NCBI RefSeq assembly: GCF_900460065.1
Contig: NZ_UAVD01000005.1
Location: 78,501-142,500, forward strand
Length of the DNA stretch: 64,000 nt
Origin: Streptomyces griseus
Lineage (GTDB): Bacteria; Actinomycetota; Actinomycetes; Streptomycetales; Streptomycetaceae
Direction of reading: 5' to 3'
Below, piece by piece: positions 7,291-16,613 of this stretch. The notes below the pieces were generated by a model. It saw only the letters and a list, made by a program, of their open reading frames with translations, was not told the origin of the DNA and searched no databases. Position 1 is the stretch's first letter. Each line of letters begins with the position of its first letter. Made by a program: the position numbers and the translations under genes.

Positions 7291-8684
7291 GCACGCAACG
7301 GAGGATGAGCGCGGCCGGAGTCGCGCTGATGCTCGGCGGCGCGGGCATCCTGATGGCCGCGAGTCCGGCCCAGGCCGCCGAGGTCAGTTACGCGACGGAG
7401 TGCGTTCCGCCGCCGATCTCGGGACTGCCCGCGGTGCAGGGCACCACGAAGGTGGAGCTGACCGCTCCGGCCGAGGCGAAGGTGGGCGACGAGATCGAGG
7501 TCGTCTGGAAGACGGTGGCGGCCGCGTCCAAGAACCCGGACGTGCTGGACCTGGGCGCGGACACGGTCAAGCCGACCGGGACGATCACCCTGGGCGGTTC
7601 GGCGAGCGGCGAACTGAAGCTGGAGGGCCCCCGGCAGAACCCGCCGATTCCCAAGAACAGCCCGATGGTGCTGCCCGACATGAAGGGCACGCTGAAGCTG
7701 GAGAAGGCCGGGGAGATCACCCTGACGCCGGGCGCGTACAACATCAACGTGTCCAAGCCGATCTCCACGGACACCAAGTGCGCGCCGAAGGAGGAGGTGA
7801 AGGCGGGCGCCACGATCAAGGTCACCGAGGGCGGCGGCTCCACCACGGGCGGCACGACGTCCGGCGGCACGGACGCCGGAGGCGCCACGTCGGGCGGCGG
7901 TGACACCGGAGGCACCACGTCCGGCGGCACGGACTCCGGCGGTACGACGTCGGGCGGCTCGGACGGCGGTGCGGACGCCGGAGGCGCCTCGTCCGGCGGC
8001 GGCACCGGCGGCGGGGGCGGGGAGACCGACTTCCCCGGCAAGGAGGTCTCCGTCGCCTACGCGTGCAAGACCCCGATCGGGGACAAGAACGCCACGTCGC
8101 CGGTCCGGATCAGCGCCAAGAAGAGCGGCGGCGACTACGGCCTCACGGTGGAGTTCAGCACGTCCGTGATGGACAGCCCGATCGACATTCCGGCGGGCCA
8201 GGTGAAGCCGTCCATGGACGTCAGGCTCGGCGGGGCGGACAAGGGCACGGTCAAGGTCGAGGGGCCGGTGAACAAGGAGGTCATCAAGACCGGCGCCCCG
8301 ATCGAGATCCCCGACCTCACCGGCACGTACAAGCCCGGCGCGAGCGGCAAGTCCACGCTCAGCCCCGGCGTCCTCACCGTGATGGCCGCCGGTACGACGA
8401 CGACCTGCACCCCGCCCGCGGGCGTGGCGGTCTCCCTGGAGCTGGACACCTCCGCCCAGCCGGGCGGCGCGTCCGGCGGCGGCAGCGGGAGCGGCGGCGC
8501 GGCGGGCTCCGGCGGAGCCGCGGCGTCCGGCGGCGGCACGGACTCCGGCGGCGGCCTGGCCGCCACCGGGGCCGAGGACGACGGTGCGCTCAGGGCGCTC
8601 GGCCTGGTCGCCGGCACGGCGATCCTGCTGGGCGGCGCGGTGTTCACGTTCACCCCGTGGCGGAGGCTGCGCGGCACCCGCTGA
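7287..8684 (+). CDS. Two-domain secreted protein with LAATG sortase signal
   Basis: 465 residues from a GTG overlapping the previous stop. A signal peptide (about 1-31) is followed by beta domain A (about 32-182, Cys near each end), a long Gly/Thr/Ser linker with TTSGGTD repeats (about 185-250), and beta domain B (about 255-390). Domain B is strongly similar to the protein at 4304-5026 (YACKTPIG and TTTTCTPP match YQCVTPIG and TTTTCTPKN). A second Gly-rich linker leads to LAATG (424-428), a hydrophobic helix and a WRRLRGTR tail. LAXTG is the class E sortase signal typical of Streptomyces chaplins and other long wall proteins. It is the last gene of the operon and is followed by a perfect 18-base-arm terminator. 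Function unknown. Confidence 0.78.
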   Translation: MSTQRRMSAAGVALMLGGAGILMAASPAQAAEVSYATECVPPPISGLPAVQGTTKVELTAPAEAKVGDEIEVVWKTVAAASKNPDVLDLGADTVKPTGTITLGGSASGELKLEGPRQNPPIPKNSPMVLPDMKGTLKLEKAGEITLTPGAYNINVSKPISTDTKCAPKEEVKAGATIKVTEGGGSTTGGTTSGGTDAGGATSGGGDTGGTTSGGTDSGGTTSGGSDGGADAGGASSGGGTGGGGGETDFPGKEVSVAYACKTPIGDKNATSPVRISAKKSGGDYGLTVEFSTSVMDSPIDIPAGQVKPSMDVRLGGADKGTVKVEGPVNKEVIKTGAPIEIPDLTGTYKPGASGKSTLSPGVLTVMAAGTTTTCTPPAGVAVSLELDTSAQPGGASGGGSGSGGAAGSGGAAASGGGTDSGGGLAATGAEDDGALRALGLVAGTAILLGGAVFTFTPWRRLRGTR

Positions 8685-8727
8685 GCCGGTACCGCTCGGA
8701 GCGCACCGCTGAGCCGGTACCGCTCGG
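8683..8727. repeat. Tandem copy of a 22-base segment at the operon end
   Basis: The segment CGCTGAGCCGGTACCGCTCGGA, which includes the stop codon of the LAATG protein, is repeated immediately downstream after a few bases. It looks like a recent small duplication; the second copy lies outside the gene. Confidence 0.6.
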
Positions 8728-8734
8728 ACCGAAC

Positions 8735-8775
8735 GACAGCGGGTCCGCACGAAGTGATCGTGCGGACCCGCTGTC
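8735..8775. terminator. Bidirectional terminator between surface operon and peptide transporter
   Basis: Perfect 18-base arms at 8735-8752 and 8758-8775 with a 5-base loop (AGTGA) lie between two convergent genes. This is one of the strongest hairpins in the window. Confidence 0.85.
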
Positions 8776-8799
8776 GGACCCCGGAAGGGACCGGAACTG

Positions 8800-10299
8800 C
8801 TACTTGACGTCGCCCATGAGCGCGCGGATCTTGCGTCCGGCCACTATGAAGGCGATGCCCGCCGCGACGGCCACGACCGCCTGCAACGTGTAGTACGCGG
8901 CGTCGCCGAGCGGGGCGTTGAGCTTCGTGGTCCAGCCGTTCAGGGCGTTGCCCGTCGACGTGGCCAGGAACCACAGGCCCATGATCTGGCCGATGAACAT
9001 CTTGGGCGCCAGCTTCGTGGACAGCGACAGGCCGACCGGGGAGAGGCACATCTCACCCATGGTCTGCGCCAGGTAGACGGCGAGCAGCCAGAAGACGGTG
9101 ACCTTGCCGGTCTCGCTGTTCGCGGCGGCCGCGCCCGCCAGGCCCATGATGCCGAAGGAACCGCCGATGAGGAGCATCGCCAGCGCGAACTTCATCGGGG
9201 TGCTGGGCTCCCGGTTGCGCGTGGCCAGCTTGACCCAGAGCCCGGCGAAGATCGGGGCCAGGATGATGACCATGGCGGGGTTGACCGACTGGAGCCAGGA
9301 GGCCGGGAACTCCCAGCCGCCGATGAAGCGGTCCGTCTTGTTGTCCGCGAAGATCGTCAGCAGCGAACCGGACTGGTCGTAGATCATCCAGAAGAGCACG
9401 GCCGTGATGAAGAACCACACGTACGCCTTGATCTTCGGCCGGTCCTCCTGGGTCAGCGCCGGGTTCCGGAAGATCGAGACGAAGTACACGATCGGCACGA
9501 CGACGCCGAGGACGGCCAGGACGTTGACGATGTGCTCGATGTCGTACGTGCCGAGCGCCAGGTCGATCAGCAGTGCGGCGACCGCGACGCCGGACCACAG
9601 GCCGACCTTGCGCAGCATCTGCCGCCGCTCCTCGGGCGAGGCGGGCTTCGCGGGCAGCTTGCCGACGTCGCCGAGGTGCTTGGAGCCCAGCGCGTACTGG
9701 ATGACCGCGAAGGTCATACCGACACCGGCGACACCGAAGCCGAGGTGCCAGTTGACGTTCTCGCCGAGGTAGCCGACCAGCAGCGGGGCGGCGAGCCCAC
9801 CGATGTTGATCGCCATGTAGAAGAGGGTGAACCCGGCGTCACGGCGGGAGCTGGGCTGGCCCTCGTAGAGAGCGCCCACCATCGCCGAGATGTTCGGCTT
9901 CAGCAGACCCGTACCGGCCGCGATCAGCGCCAGACCGATGAAGAACGCGATGTCACTCGGAAGGGCCAGGGTGAAGTGGCCCAGCGCGATGACGATGCCG
10001 CCGACCAGAACGGCCTTGCGGGCGCCCCAGAGGCGGTCGGCGACCCAGCCGCCGGGCATCGCGGCCATGTAGACGACGGCGTTGTAGACACCGTAGATGG
10101 AGGCGGCGAGCGCCTCCCGGCCCTCGAGGGGGCCGTCGAGCACAGCGGCCACCAAGTACAGGGTGAGGATGGCGCGCATCCCGTACCAGGAGAAGCGTTC
10201 CCACATCTCCGTCATGAACAGGGTGGCCATACCGCGGGGGTGGCCGAAGAAGGTCTTCTCGCCGGAATTCGGCGAGTCCTTCGTCAGGCTGGACGCCAT
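8800..10299 (-). CDS. POT/PTR family proton-coupled peptide transporter
   Basis: 499 residues from the ATG at 10299, which has AAGGA at a good distance; the frame could extend to 10497 but without family sequence. The N-terminus has the PTR signature region (FFGHPRGMATLFMTEMWERFSWYGM), where the ExxERFxYY-like motif couples proton and peptide binding. It is followed by GGWVADRLWGARKAVLVGG and by FTLFYMAINIGGLAAP, the second PTR signature. About 14 hydrophobic segments are visible. It should import di- and tripeptides across the membrane. It is divergent from a response regulator gene 488 bases away. A hairpin at 10562-10592 lies in its likely leader. Confidence 0.9.
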   Translation of the reverse strand: MASSLTKDSPNSGEKTFFGHPRGMATLFMTEMWERFSWYGMRAILTLYLVAAVLDGPLEGREALAASIYGVYNAVVYMAAMPGGWVADRLWGARKAVLVGGIVIALGHFTLALPSDIAFFIGLALIAAGTGLLKPNISAMVGALYEGQPSSRRDAGFTLFYMAINIGGLAAPLLVGYLGENVNWHLGFGVAGVGMTFAVIQYALGSKHLGDVGKLPAKPASPEERRQMLRKVGLWSGVAVAALLIDLALGTYDIEHIVNVLAVLGVVVPIVYFVSIFRNPALTQEDRPKIKAYVWFFITAVLFWMIYDQSGSLLTIFADNKTDRFIGGWEFPASWLQSVNPAMVIILAPIFAGLWVKLATRNREPSTPMKFALAMLLIGGSFGIMGLAGAAAANSETGKVTVFWLLAVYLAQTMGEMCLSPVGLSLSTKLAPKMFIGQIMGLWFLATSTGNALNGWTTKLNAPLGDAAYYTLQAVVAVAAGIAFIVAGRKIRALMGDVK

Positions 10300-10787
10300 G
10301 GTCGATCCTTGCTGGTCGGGACGCGACGCCTCGTGAGCTGTACGCGCCCGGTGGGGGGCAGCCGGCACCGGCGCGGCGTACCCCGCCCCCACGCCTGAGG
10401 GGGGACGTGCTCCGTGCGGCCGGACTCCTGACGGAGGTGCGGCGGCGGAGCGGGGAGAAACCGCGTCGGGATCCACGCCCGTCGCGCGTCCTCGCACTCC
10501 GGGCCCGGCTCACAGGTCGTTCACTCAGGAGCCGGCGGGAACCGGCCCCGCACACAAAAGAGACCCTTGGCGCTCATGGCTGCCCAAAGGTCCTTGAGTA
10601 GTGCAACAGGCGTTGGGACACCATACGACACGACACGGCGGGATATGAAAGGACTTGAGACATGGATCACAGGTCCCGGTGGAACCACACTCCCCTATTC
10701 AAAGGCCCCCGTCCGCTTTATGGCGCTGACCCGCAGGTGGCGTCGTGGGCCTCACCTCGGACCCTCCGTCCGGACTACCATCAGTCC
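10300..10787. other. 488-base divergent intergenic region
   Basis: It separates the peptide transporter (minus) and the response regulator (plus). No gene is supported. It contains a possible attenuator hairpin for the transporter (10562-10592), a relatively AT-rich patch at 10600-10700 that may hold promoters, and a -10 box at 10776-10781 for the response regulator. Confidence 0.55.
10562..10592 (-). terminator. Possible leader terminator/attenuator of the peptide transporter
   Basis: Read on the minus strand, GACCTTTGGGC pairs with GCCAAGGGTC through one G-U pair, and the hairpin is followed by TCTCTTTTGTG. It lies about 265 bases upstream of the transporter start and points toward it, so it would act inside the 5' leader if transcription begins further upstream. 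The promoter is not located, so this is tentative. Confidence 0.35.
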
Positions 10788-10790
10788 ATG
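10776..10790 (+). promoter_or_regulatory. -10 box and leaderless start of the response regulator
   Basis: TACCAT (10776-10781) is followed by six bases and the ATG at 10788. No Shine-Dalgarno sequence is present. This spacing would put the transcription start at or next to the A of the start codon. Confidence 0.5.
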
Positions 10791-11465
10791 ACCCGTGTAC
10801 TGCTCGCCGAGGACGACGCATCCATCTCGGAGCCACTGGCCCGCGCACTGCGTCGGGAGGGTTACGAGGTCGAGGTCCGCCAGGACGGTCCGACCGCGCT
10901 CGACGCCGGACTCCAGGGCGGCATCGACCTGGTCGTCCTCGACCTGGGGCTGCCCGGGATGGACGGTCTCGAAGTCGCCCGCAGGCTCCGGGCCGGCGGC
11001 CACACCATCCCGATCCTGGTGCTGACGGCCCGCGCCGACGAGGTCGACACGGTCGTCGGCCTGGACGCGGGCGCCGACGACTACGTCACCAAGCCGTTCC
11101 GGCTCGCCGAGCTCCTCGCCCGGGTCCGCGCCCTGCTGCGCCGCGGGGCCTCCGAGCCCGTCGCGCAGCCCGCCACCCACGGGGTCAGGATCGACGTCGA
11201 GTCGCACCGCGCCTGGATGGGCGAGGAGGAACTCCAGCTCACCGCGAAGGAGTTCGACCTCCTGCGGGTCCTGGTCCGGGACGCCGGCCGGGTCGTCACC
11301 CGCGACCAGCTGATGCGTGAGGTCTGGGACACCACCTGGTGGTCGTCCACCAAGACCCTCGACATGCACATCTCCTGGCTCCGCAAGAAGCTCGGCGACG
11401 ACGCCGCCAATCCGCGCTACATCGCCACCGTCCGGGGCGTCGGCTTCCGGTTCGAGAAGAGCTGA
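10788..11465 (+). CDS. OmpR/PhoB-family response regulator
   Basis: 225 residues. The receiver domain has the acidic pair Glu8-Asp9/Asp10, phosphoacceptor Asp52 (VVLDLGLPGMDG), Thr80 and Lys102 (DDYVTKPF). A winged-helix output domain follows from about residue 130, with LTAKEFDLLRVLVRDAGRVV and the closing YIATVRGVGFRF. It should bind DNA when phosphorylated by the histidine kinase encoded 56 bases downstream. The ATG has no Shine-Dalgarno; a TACCAT box six bases upstream suggests a leaderless message. The target genes are unknown; the divergent peptide transporter is a natural candidate but that is inference. Confidence 0.93.
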   Translation: MTRVLLAEDDASISEPLARALRREGYEVEVRQDGPTALDAGLQGGIDLVVLDLGLPGMDGLEVARRLRAGGHTIPILVLTARADEVDTVVGLDAGADDYVTKPFRLAELLARVRALLRRGASEPVAQPATHGVRIDVESHRAWMGEEELQLTAKEFDLLRVLVRDAGRVVTRDQLMREVWDTTWWSSTKTLDMHISWLRKKLGDDAANPRYIATVRGVGFRFEKS

Positions 11466-11520
11466 CGTACGAAGCACCCATGCACCCTGAGAACGGCCCC
11501 CGCGGCCCCCTGAGGCCGGT

Positions 11521-12786
11521 ATGCGCCGCCGGCTGATCAGCTCCACGCTCGCCGTGGTGCTCGTCGTCATCGCCGTCTTCGGCGTCTCCCTGGTGATCGT
11601 CGAGACGCGCACCATCAGCGCCAGCGCCCAGGAGAGCGTCGAGTCCGAGGCGCTCCGGCTGATCAGCGTGGTCGACAGCCGGCTGCTGGGCGCGGAGCGG
11701 ATCAACCCCGGGGTGCTGGCCGAGCAGATCGACCCCAAGCGGTACGCCCTGGTCGAGATCCCCGGCCGCGAGCCCATCGCCGTCGGCGAACGCCCCGTCG
11801 GCAGCGTCCTGCGCGCCATCGAGACCGGCGAGCAGGGCGAGACCGTCACCGTCGAGGAGTCCCGTTCGGCCGTCACCCGCGAGGTCGGGCGCACGCTCCT
11901 GATCATCGGTGCGGTGGCGCTGCTGGCGATCGTCTCGGCCGTGCTGCTCGCCGTGCGCCAGGCGAACCGGCTGGCCTCCCCGCTCACCGACCTCGCCGAG
12001 ACGGCGGAGCGCCTCGGCTCCGGGGACCCCCGCCCGCGCCACAAGCGGTACGGGGTGCCCGAGCTGGACCGGGTCGCCGATGTCCTGGACTCCTCGGCCG
12101 AGCGGATCGCCCGGATGCTGACCGCCGAACGCCGGCTCGCCGCGGACGCCTCGCACCAGCTGCGGACGCCGCTGACCGCCCTCTCCATGCGGATCGAGGA
12201 GATCTCCGTCACCGACGACCCCGACACGGTGAAGGAGGAGGCGAACATCGCCCTCACCCAGGTCGAGCGCCTCACCGACGTCGTGGAGCGGCTCCTGACG
12301 AACTCCCGCGACCCGCGCACCGGCTCCGCCGTCGTCTTCGACCTCGACGAGATCGTCAAGCAGCAGATCGAGGAGTGGCGGCCCGCCTACCGCAGCGCCG
12401 GCCGGGCGCTGGTCTGCTCCGGCAAGCACGGGCTGAAGGCCGTCGGCACCCCGGGCGCGGTGGCCCAGGTCCTGGCGGCCCTGATCGAGAACTCCCTCAT
12501 GCACGGCGGCGGCACCGTCGCCCTGCGCACCCGGGTCACCGGCAACCAGGCGGTCATCGAGGTCACCGACGAGGGCCCGGGCGTCCCCGCCGAACTGGGG
12601 GCGCGGATCTTCGAGCGGACCATCAGCGGGCGCAACTCCACCGGCATCGGCCTGGCCGTCGCCCGCGACCTCGCGGAGGCGGACGGCGGCCGGCTGGAAC
12701 TGCTCCAGCAGCACCCGGCGGTCTTCGCGCTCTTCCTCAGCCGGGTTCCGGTCGACCGGAAGACCCCCGAGCGCCCGGTGCGCTGA
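11521..12786 (+). CDS. Sensor histidine kinase of the two-component pair
   Basis: 421 residues. Two membrane helices (about 8-27 and 123-145) flank a short extracytoplasmic sensor of about 95 residues. HAMP-like and coiled regions follow (about 145-205), then the DHp box with His212 in ASHQLRTPLTAL. The ATPase domain has N box ALIENSLMHGGG, G1 VTDEGPGVP and a G2 region reduced to NSTGIGLAVARDLAEADGG. It should sense an envelope or outside signal and phosphorylate the regulator encoded just upstream. The start ATG at 11521 follows CTGAGGCCGGT. The sensor domain has no recognised ligand motif. Confidence 0.92.
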   Translation: MRRRLISSTLAVVLVVIAVFGVSLVIVETRTISASAQESVESEALRLISVVDSRLLGAERINPGVLAEQIDPKRYALVEIPGREPIAVGERPVGSVLRAIETGEQGETVTVEESRSAVTREVGRTLLIIGAVALLAIVSAVLLAVRQANRLASPLTDLAETAERLGSGDPRPRHKRYGVPELDRVADVLDSSAERIARMLTAERRLAADASHQLRTPLTALSMRIEEISVTDDPDTVKEEANIALTQVERLTDVVERLLTNSRDPRTGSAVVFDLDEIVKQQIEEWRPAYRSAGRALVCSGKHGLKAVGTPGAVAQVLAALIENSLMHGGGTVALRTRVTGNQAVIEVTDEGPGVPAELGARIFERTISGRNSTGIGLAVARDLAEADGGRLELLQQHPAVFALFLSRVPVDRKTPERPVR

Positions 12787-12897
12787 ACGACGACGGGCCC
12801 GCGCCGGACGCGCTCCCGTACGGGCACGACCGGCCGGTTCCGTCCGGGCCGCGGTCGGTTCGGGCGCCGGAGCGGTTCCCGTACGGCCGGGCCGCGG

Positions 12898-13419
12898 TCA
12901 GTTCCGTACGGGGTCGGGCGTCACCCGTTCCTCCGCCGGCCTGCGCTGTTCCAGAAACCGTTCCGCGTTCAGCACGGCCTCCTTGGCGGGCAGGGTCTTG
13001 AAGACCCAGGTCCGGTAGGACCAGAAGCGGAACAGAGTGGCGACCCCGATGCCGACGATCTTGAAGACGTTGCTCTGCACCGGGGTGTTCCAGCCGAAGC
13101 CGTACGTCGCCAGGTACAGCACACCGGTCTCGATCACCGCGCCCGCCGCGCTGAACAGCAGGAAGAGGGCCAGCTCACGGGTCCGGCCGGTCTTGTCGCG
13201 GTCCCGGTAGGTCCAGTAGCGGAACCCCACGTAGTTGAAGAGGATCGCCACGAACGTCGCGATCACGCTTGCCCGGACCACCTGGAGGTCCGTGGTGTGC
13301 CGCAGCAGGTTGAAGACCGCGATGTTGACCAGCAGGCCGAAAGCGCCGACCGCGCCGAACTTGGCGACCTCCCGGGCCAGCAGCTCAAGCCGGGTCCGCA
13401 GTGCGCCCCGTTCGCTCAT
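12898..13419 (-). CDS. GtrA-family membrane protein
   Basis: 173 residues from the ATG at 13419. A GTG at 13476 with GGAG five bases upstream would add 19 residues and cannot be excluded. Four transmembrane helices are visible, with the family landmarks KFGAVGAFGLLVNIAVFNLL, ATFVAILFNYVGFRYWTYRDR and, near the end, RFWSYRTWVFK. GtrA-like proteins are thought to help move polyprenol-linked sugars across the membrane, which suits the many cell-wall glycosylation genes downstream. It is convergent with the histidine kinase and divergent from purK. A GtrA gene next to purK-purE is, from memory, also found in mycobacteria. Confidence 0.88.
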   Translation of the reverse strand: MSERGALRTRLELLAREVAKFGAVGAFGLLVNIAVFNLLRHTTDLQVVRASVIATFVAILFNYVGFRYWTYRDRDKTGRTRELALFLLFSAAGAVIETGVLYLATYGFGWNTPVQSNVFKIVGIGVATLFRFWSYRTWVFKTLPAKEAVLNAERFLEQRRPAEERVTPDPVRN

Positions 13420-13596
13420 GGTGATCGCTGGCCCCGTCCGTCGGAAGGCGTCTGGAAGACGTGTCGACGCAACCACGTCAACTCCGCCATGCTAACCAGC
13501 CCACCCGTGTGACGCCCGTGAGTCCGCAGGGGTCGTGACCGTACGGCATCCGTACGGCCGTCCGGGGAGCCCCGGCGTGGCGGATACCCTGGAGGC

Positions 13597-14748
13597 GTGA
13601 CGTTCCCGGTAGTCGGCATGGTCGGCGGCGGTCAGCTCGCCCGCATGACCCACGAGGCGGGCATCCCCCTCGGCCTGAAATTCAAGCTGCTCAGTGACAC
13701 CCCCCAGGATTCGGCGGCCCAGGTGGTGAGCGAGGTCGTCATCGGCGACTATCGCGACCTGGACACGCTGCGCGCCTTCGCGCAGGGCTGTGACGTGATC
13801 ACCTTCGATCACGAGCACGTCCCGACCGAGCATCTGCGGGCCCTGGAGGCGGACGGCATCCCCGTGCGCCCCGGCCCCGATGCCCTGGTGCACGCCCAGG
13901 ACAAGGGGGTGATGCGCGCCAGGCTCCTGGAGATCGGCGCACCCTGCCCCCGCCACCGCATCGTGAGCGATCCGGCCGACGCCGCCGCGTTCGCCGAGGA
14001 GGTCGGGGGCTTCCCCGTCATCCTCAAGACCGTGCGCGGCGGCTACGACGGCAAGGGCGTGTGGGTGGTCCGCTCCGAGGCGGACGCGGCCGATCCGTTC
14101 CGCGCCGGGGTGCCGGTCCTCGCGGAGGAGAAGGTCGACTTCGTACGGGAGCTGGCGGCGAACATCGTCCGCTCGCCGCACGGCCAGGCCGTCGCCTACC
14201 CGGTCGTCGAGTCGATCCAGGTGGACGGCGTCTGCGACACCGTGATCGCCCCGGCCCCGGAGCTGGACGAGGAACTGGCCGGCGAGGCCCAGCAGCTCGC
14301 GCTGCGCATCGCCGCCGAGCTGGGCGTCGTCGGACACCTCGCGGTCGAGCTGTTCGAGACGCGCGGCCCCGACGGGAAGCCCGGCATCCTCGTCAACGAG
14401 CTGGCCATGCGCCCGCACAACTCGGGCCACTGGACCATGGACGGCGCGATCACCTCCCAGTTCGCCAACCACGTGCGGGCGGTCCTCGACCTCCCCCTCG
14501 GCGACCCGCGCCCGCGCGCCCCCTGGACGGTCATGTGCAACGTCCTGGGCGGCGACTACCCGGACATGTACCAGGCGTACCTGCACTGCATGGCCCGCGA
14601 CCCGCAGCTCAAGATCCACATGTACGGCAAGGACGTGAAGCCCGGCCGCAAGGTCGGACACGTCAACACCTACGGCGATGACCTGGCGGACGTGCGGGAG
14701 CGCGCCCGGCACGCGGCCGACTACCTGCGAGGAACGATCACCGAATGA
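13597..14748 (+). CDS. purK: 5-(carboxyamino)imidazole ribonucleotide synthase
   Basis: 383 residues, full length. This ATP-grasp enzyme carboxylates aminoimidazole ribonucleotide with ATP and bicarbonate to N5-CAIR in purine synthesis. Visible features are the opening [17 protein letters not shown], the ATP-grasp lysine region [36 protein letters not shown], and the metal-binding end [14 protein letters not shown]. The GTG at 13597 comes six bases after a TACCCT box; GGAGG directly abuts the start, so the message may be leaderless. Its stop overlaps the purE start (ATGA), so the next pathway step is translationally coupled. Confidence 0.95.
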   Translation: MTFPVVGMVGGGQLARMTHEAGIPLGLKFKLLSDTPQDSAAQVVSEVVIGDYRDLDTLRAFAQGCDVITFDHEHVPTEHLRALEADGIPVRPGPDALVHAQDKGVMRARLLEIGAPCPRHRIVSDPADAAAFAEEVGGFPVILKTVRGGYDGKGVWVVRSEADAADPFRAGVPVLAEEKVDFVRELAANIVRSPHGQAVAYPVVESIQVDGVCDTVIAPAPELDEELAGEAQQLALRIAAELGVVGHLAVELFETRGPDGKPGILVNELAMRPHNSGHWTMDGAITSQFANHVRAVLDLPLGDPRPRAPWTVMCNVLGGDYPDMYQAYLHCMARDPQLKIHMYGKDVKPGRKVGHVNTYGDDLADVRERARHAADYLRGTITE

Positions 14749-15293
14749 CTTCCCCCGGCACCGGATCCCCCGTCGCCCCCCTCGTCGGCATCGTCATGGG
14801 CTCGGACTCCGACTGGCCCGTCATGGAGGCCGCCGCCAAGGCGCTCGACGAGTTCGAGATCCCCTACGAGGTCGACGTCGTCTCCGCCCACCGGATGCCG
14901 CGCGAGATGATCGCGTACGGCGAGGAGGCCGCGGGCCGCGGCCTGAAGGCGGTCATCGCGGGCGCGGGTGGGGCCGCCCACCTGCCCGGGATGCTGGCCT
15001 CGGTCACCCCGCTGCCGGTCATCGGCGTTCCGGTGCCGCTGAAGTACCTGGACGGCATGGACAGCCTGCTCTCCATCGTCCAGATGCCGGCCGGGGTCCC
15101 CGTCGCCACCGTCTCCGTCGGCGGCGCGCGCAACGCGGGGCTGCTGGCCGCCCGGATCCTCGCCGCGGCCGACCCCGTGCTCCAGGAGCGGATGCAGGAG
15201 TTCCTGCAGGAGCTGAACGACCAGGCCACGGAGAAGGGCAAGCGCCTGCGCTCCAAGGTCCAGGGCGCGGACTCCTTCGGCTTCGGAAAGTAG
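14745..15293 (+). CDS. purE: N5-carboxyaminoimidazole ribonucleotide mutase
   Basis: 182 residues, class I PurE. It moves the carboxyl group of N5-CAIR to give CAIR, the step right after PurK. The signature parts are [19 protein letters not shown], the active-site [11 protein letters not shown] with the catalytic His, and [13 protein letters not shown]. The ATG overlaps the purK stop. It is followed after 11 bases by a dipeptidase gene on the same strand, so all three may be co-transcribed. Nothing unusual is seen. Confidence 0.95.
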   Translation: MTSPGTGSPVAPLVGIVMGSDSDWPVMEAAAKALDEFEIPYEVDVVSAHRMPREMIAYGEEAAGRGLKAVIAGAGGAAHLPGMLASVTPLPVIGVPVPLKYLDGMDSLLSIVQMPAGVPVATVSVGGARNAGLLAARILAAADPVLQERMQEFLQELNDQATEKGKRLRSKVQGADSFGFGK

Positions 15294-15304
15294 GGACCGG
15301 ACCC

Positions 15305-16501
15305 GTGGACCACCTCGCCCGCGCGCACGAGCTCCTCGCCGTCCACCCCGTCGTCGACGGCCACAACGACCTCCCCTGGGCCCTGCGCGAACAGGTCGGC
15401 TACGACCTCGACGCCCGGGACATCGCCGCCGACCAGCGCGGCCTGCTCCACACCGATCTGAACCGGCTGCGGGCCGGCGGGGTCGGCGGCCAGTTCTGGT
15501 CGGTGTACGTCCGCACCGACCTGACCGGCGACGCGGCCGTCAGCGCCACCCTGGAGCAGATCGACATCGTCGGCGAGCTGATCGCCCGCTACCCGACGCA
15601 CCTGCGCCGGGCGCTCACCGCCGACGACCTGGAGAAGGCCCGCGCGGAGGGCCGGATCGCCTCCCTGATGGGCGCCGAGGGCGGCCACTCCATCAACAAC
15701 TCCCTGGGCACCCTGCGCGCCCTGTACGACCTCGGCGTCCGCTACATGACGCTCACCCACAACGACAACATCGACTGGGCCGACAGCGCGACGGACCTGC
15801 CGCGCCTCGGCGGCCTCTCCGCCTTCGGCCACGAGGTCGTCCGCGAGATGAACCGCGTCGGCATGCTGGTCGACCTCAGCCACGTCGCGGACGGCGTCAT
15901 GCGCGACGCGCTCGCCACCAGCACCGCGCCGGTGATCTTCTCGCACTCCTCGGCCCGCGCCGTCTGCGACCACCCGCGCAACATCCCCGACGACGTGCTC
16001 GCGGCCCTCCCGGCCAACGGCGGCGTCGCGATGGTGACCTTCGTCCCGAAGTTCGTGCTGCCCGAGGCCGTCGCCTGGACCCTGGCCGCCGACCGGAACA
16101 TGCGCGAGCACGGCCTGCACCACCTCGACACCACCCCGACCGCGATGCGCATCCACGAGGACTTCGAGGCGGCCCACCCGCGCCCCGAGGCCACCGTCTC
16201 GACCATCGCGGACCACCTCGACCACATGCGCGCGGTCGCGGGCGTCGACCACATCGGCATCGGCGGCGACTACGACGGCACGGCGTTCACCCCGCGCGGC
16301 CTGGACGACGTCTCCGGCTACCCGAACCTCATCGCCGAGCTGCTGCGGCGCGGCTGGTCCGAGGGCGATCTCGCCAAGCTGACCTGGCAGAACTCCCTAC
16401 GGGTGCTGCGCGACACGGAAGCCGTGGCCCGCGACGAGCAGAGCGGGCGCGGCCCGTCCCACGCGACGATCACGGAGCTGGACGGGCAGCGGCCGCGCTG
16501 A
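15305..16501 (+). CDS. Membrane-dipeptidase-type (M19) zinc dipeptidase
   Basis: 398 residues from a GTG 11 bases after purE. The family zinc ligands are visible: HND in [13 protein letters not shown] (about His20 and Asp22), Glu in [11 protein letters not shown] (about 125), and His residues in [17 protein letters not shown]. The late IGGDYDG motif belongs to the same site. These enzymes cleave dipeptides with broad side-chain tolerance, including some with a D-residue. No signal peptide is seen, so it is cytoplasmic despite the family name. The position after purKE suggests co-transcription rather than a shared pathway. Confidence 0.92.
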   Translation: MDHLARAHELLAVHPVVDGHNDLPWALREQVGYDLDARDIAADQRGLLHTDLNRLRAGGVGGQFWSVYVRTDLTGDAAVSATLEQIDIVGELIARYPTHLRRALTADDLEKARAEGRIASLMGAEGGHSINNSLGTLRALYDLGVRYMTLTHNDNIDWADSATDLPRLGGLSAFGHEVVREMNRVGMLVDLSHVADGVMRDALATSTAPVIFSHSSARAVCDHPRNIPDDVLAALPANGGVAMVTFVPKFVLPEAVAWTLAADRNMREHGLHHLDTTPTAMRIHEDFEAAHPRPEATVSTIADHLDHMRAVAGVDHIGIGGDYDGTAFTPRGLDDVSGYPNLIAELLRRGWSEGDLAKLTWQNSLRVLRDTEAVARDEQSGRGPSHATITELDGQRPR

Positions 16502-16613
16502 CCCGAGCGTGCCTCGTGACGACACGGAAGATTCGGGCAATCATCCACAGTTCCTACGCAACCTCGTGTTAGGGATAGCGGGCAGGATTTCCCTCAACAG
16601 GAGGTACGCAACG

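Noticed and set aside
4304..8684. Chaplin or rodlin genes
   Set aside because: The LAATG signal resembles that of long chaplins, but no chaplin domain (short hydrophobic domain with two cysteines) is present in the operon.
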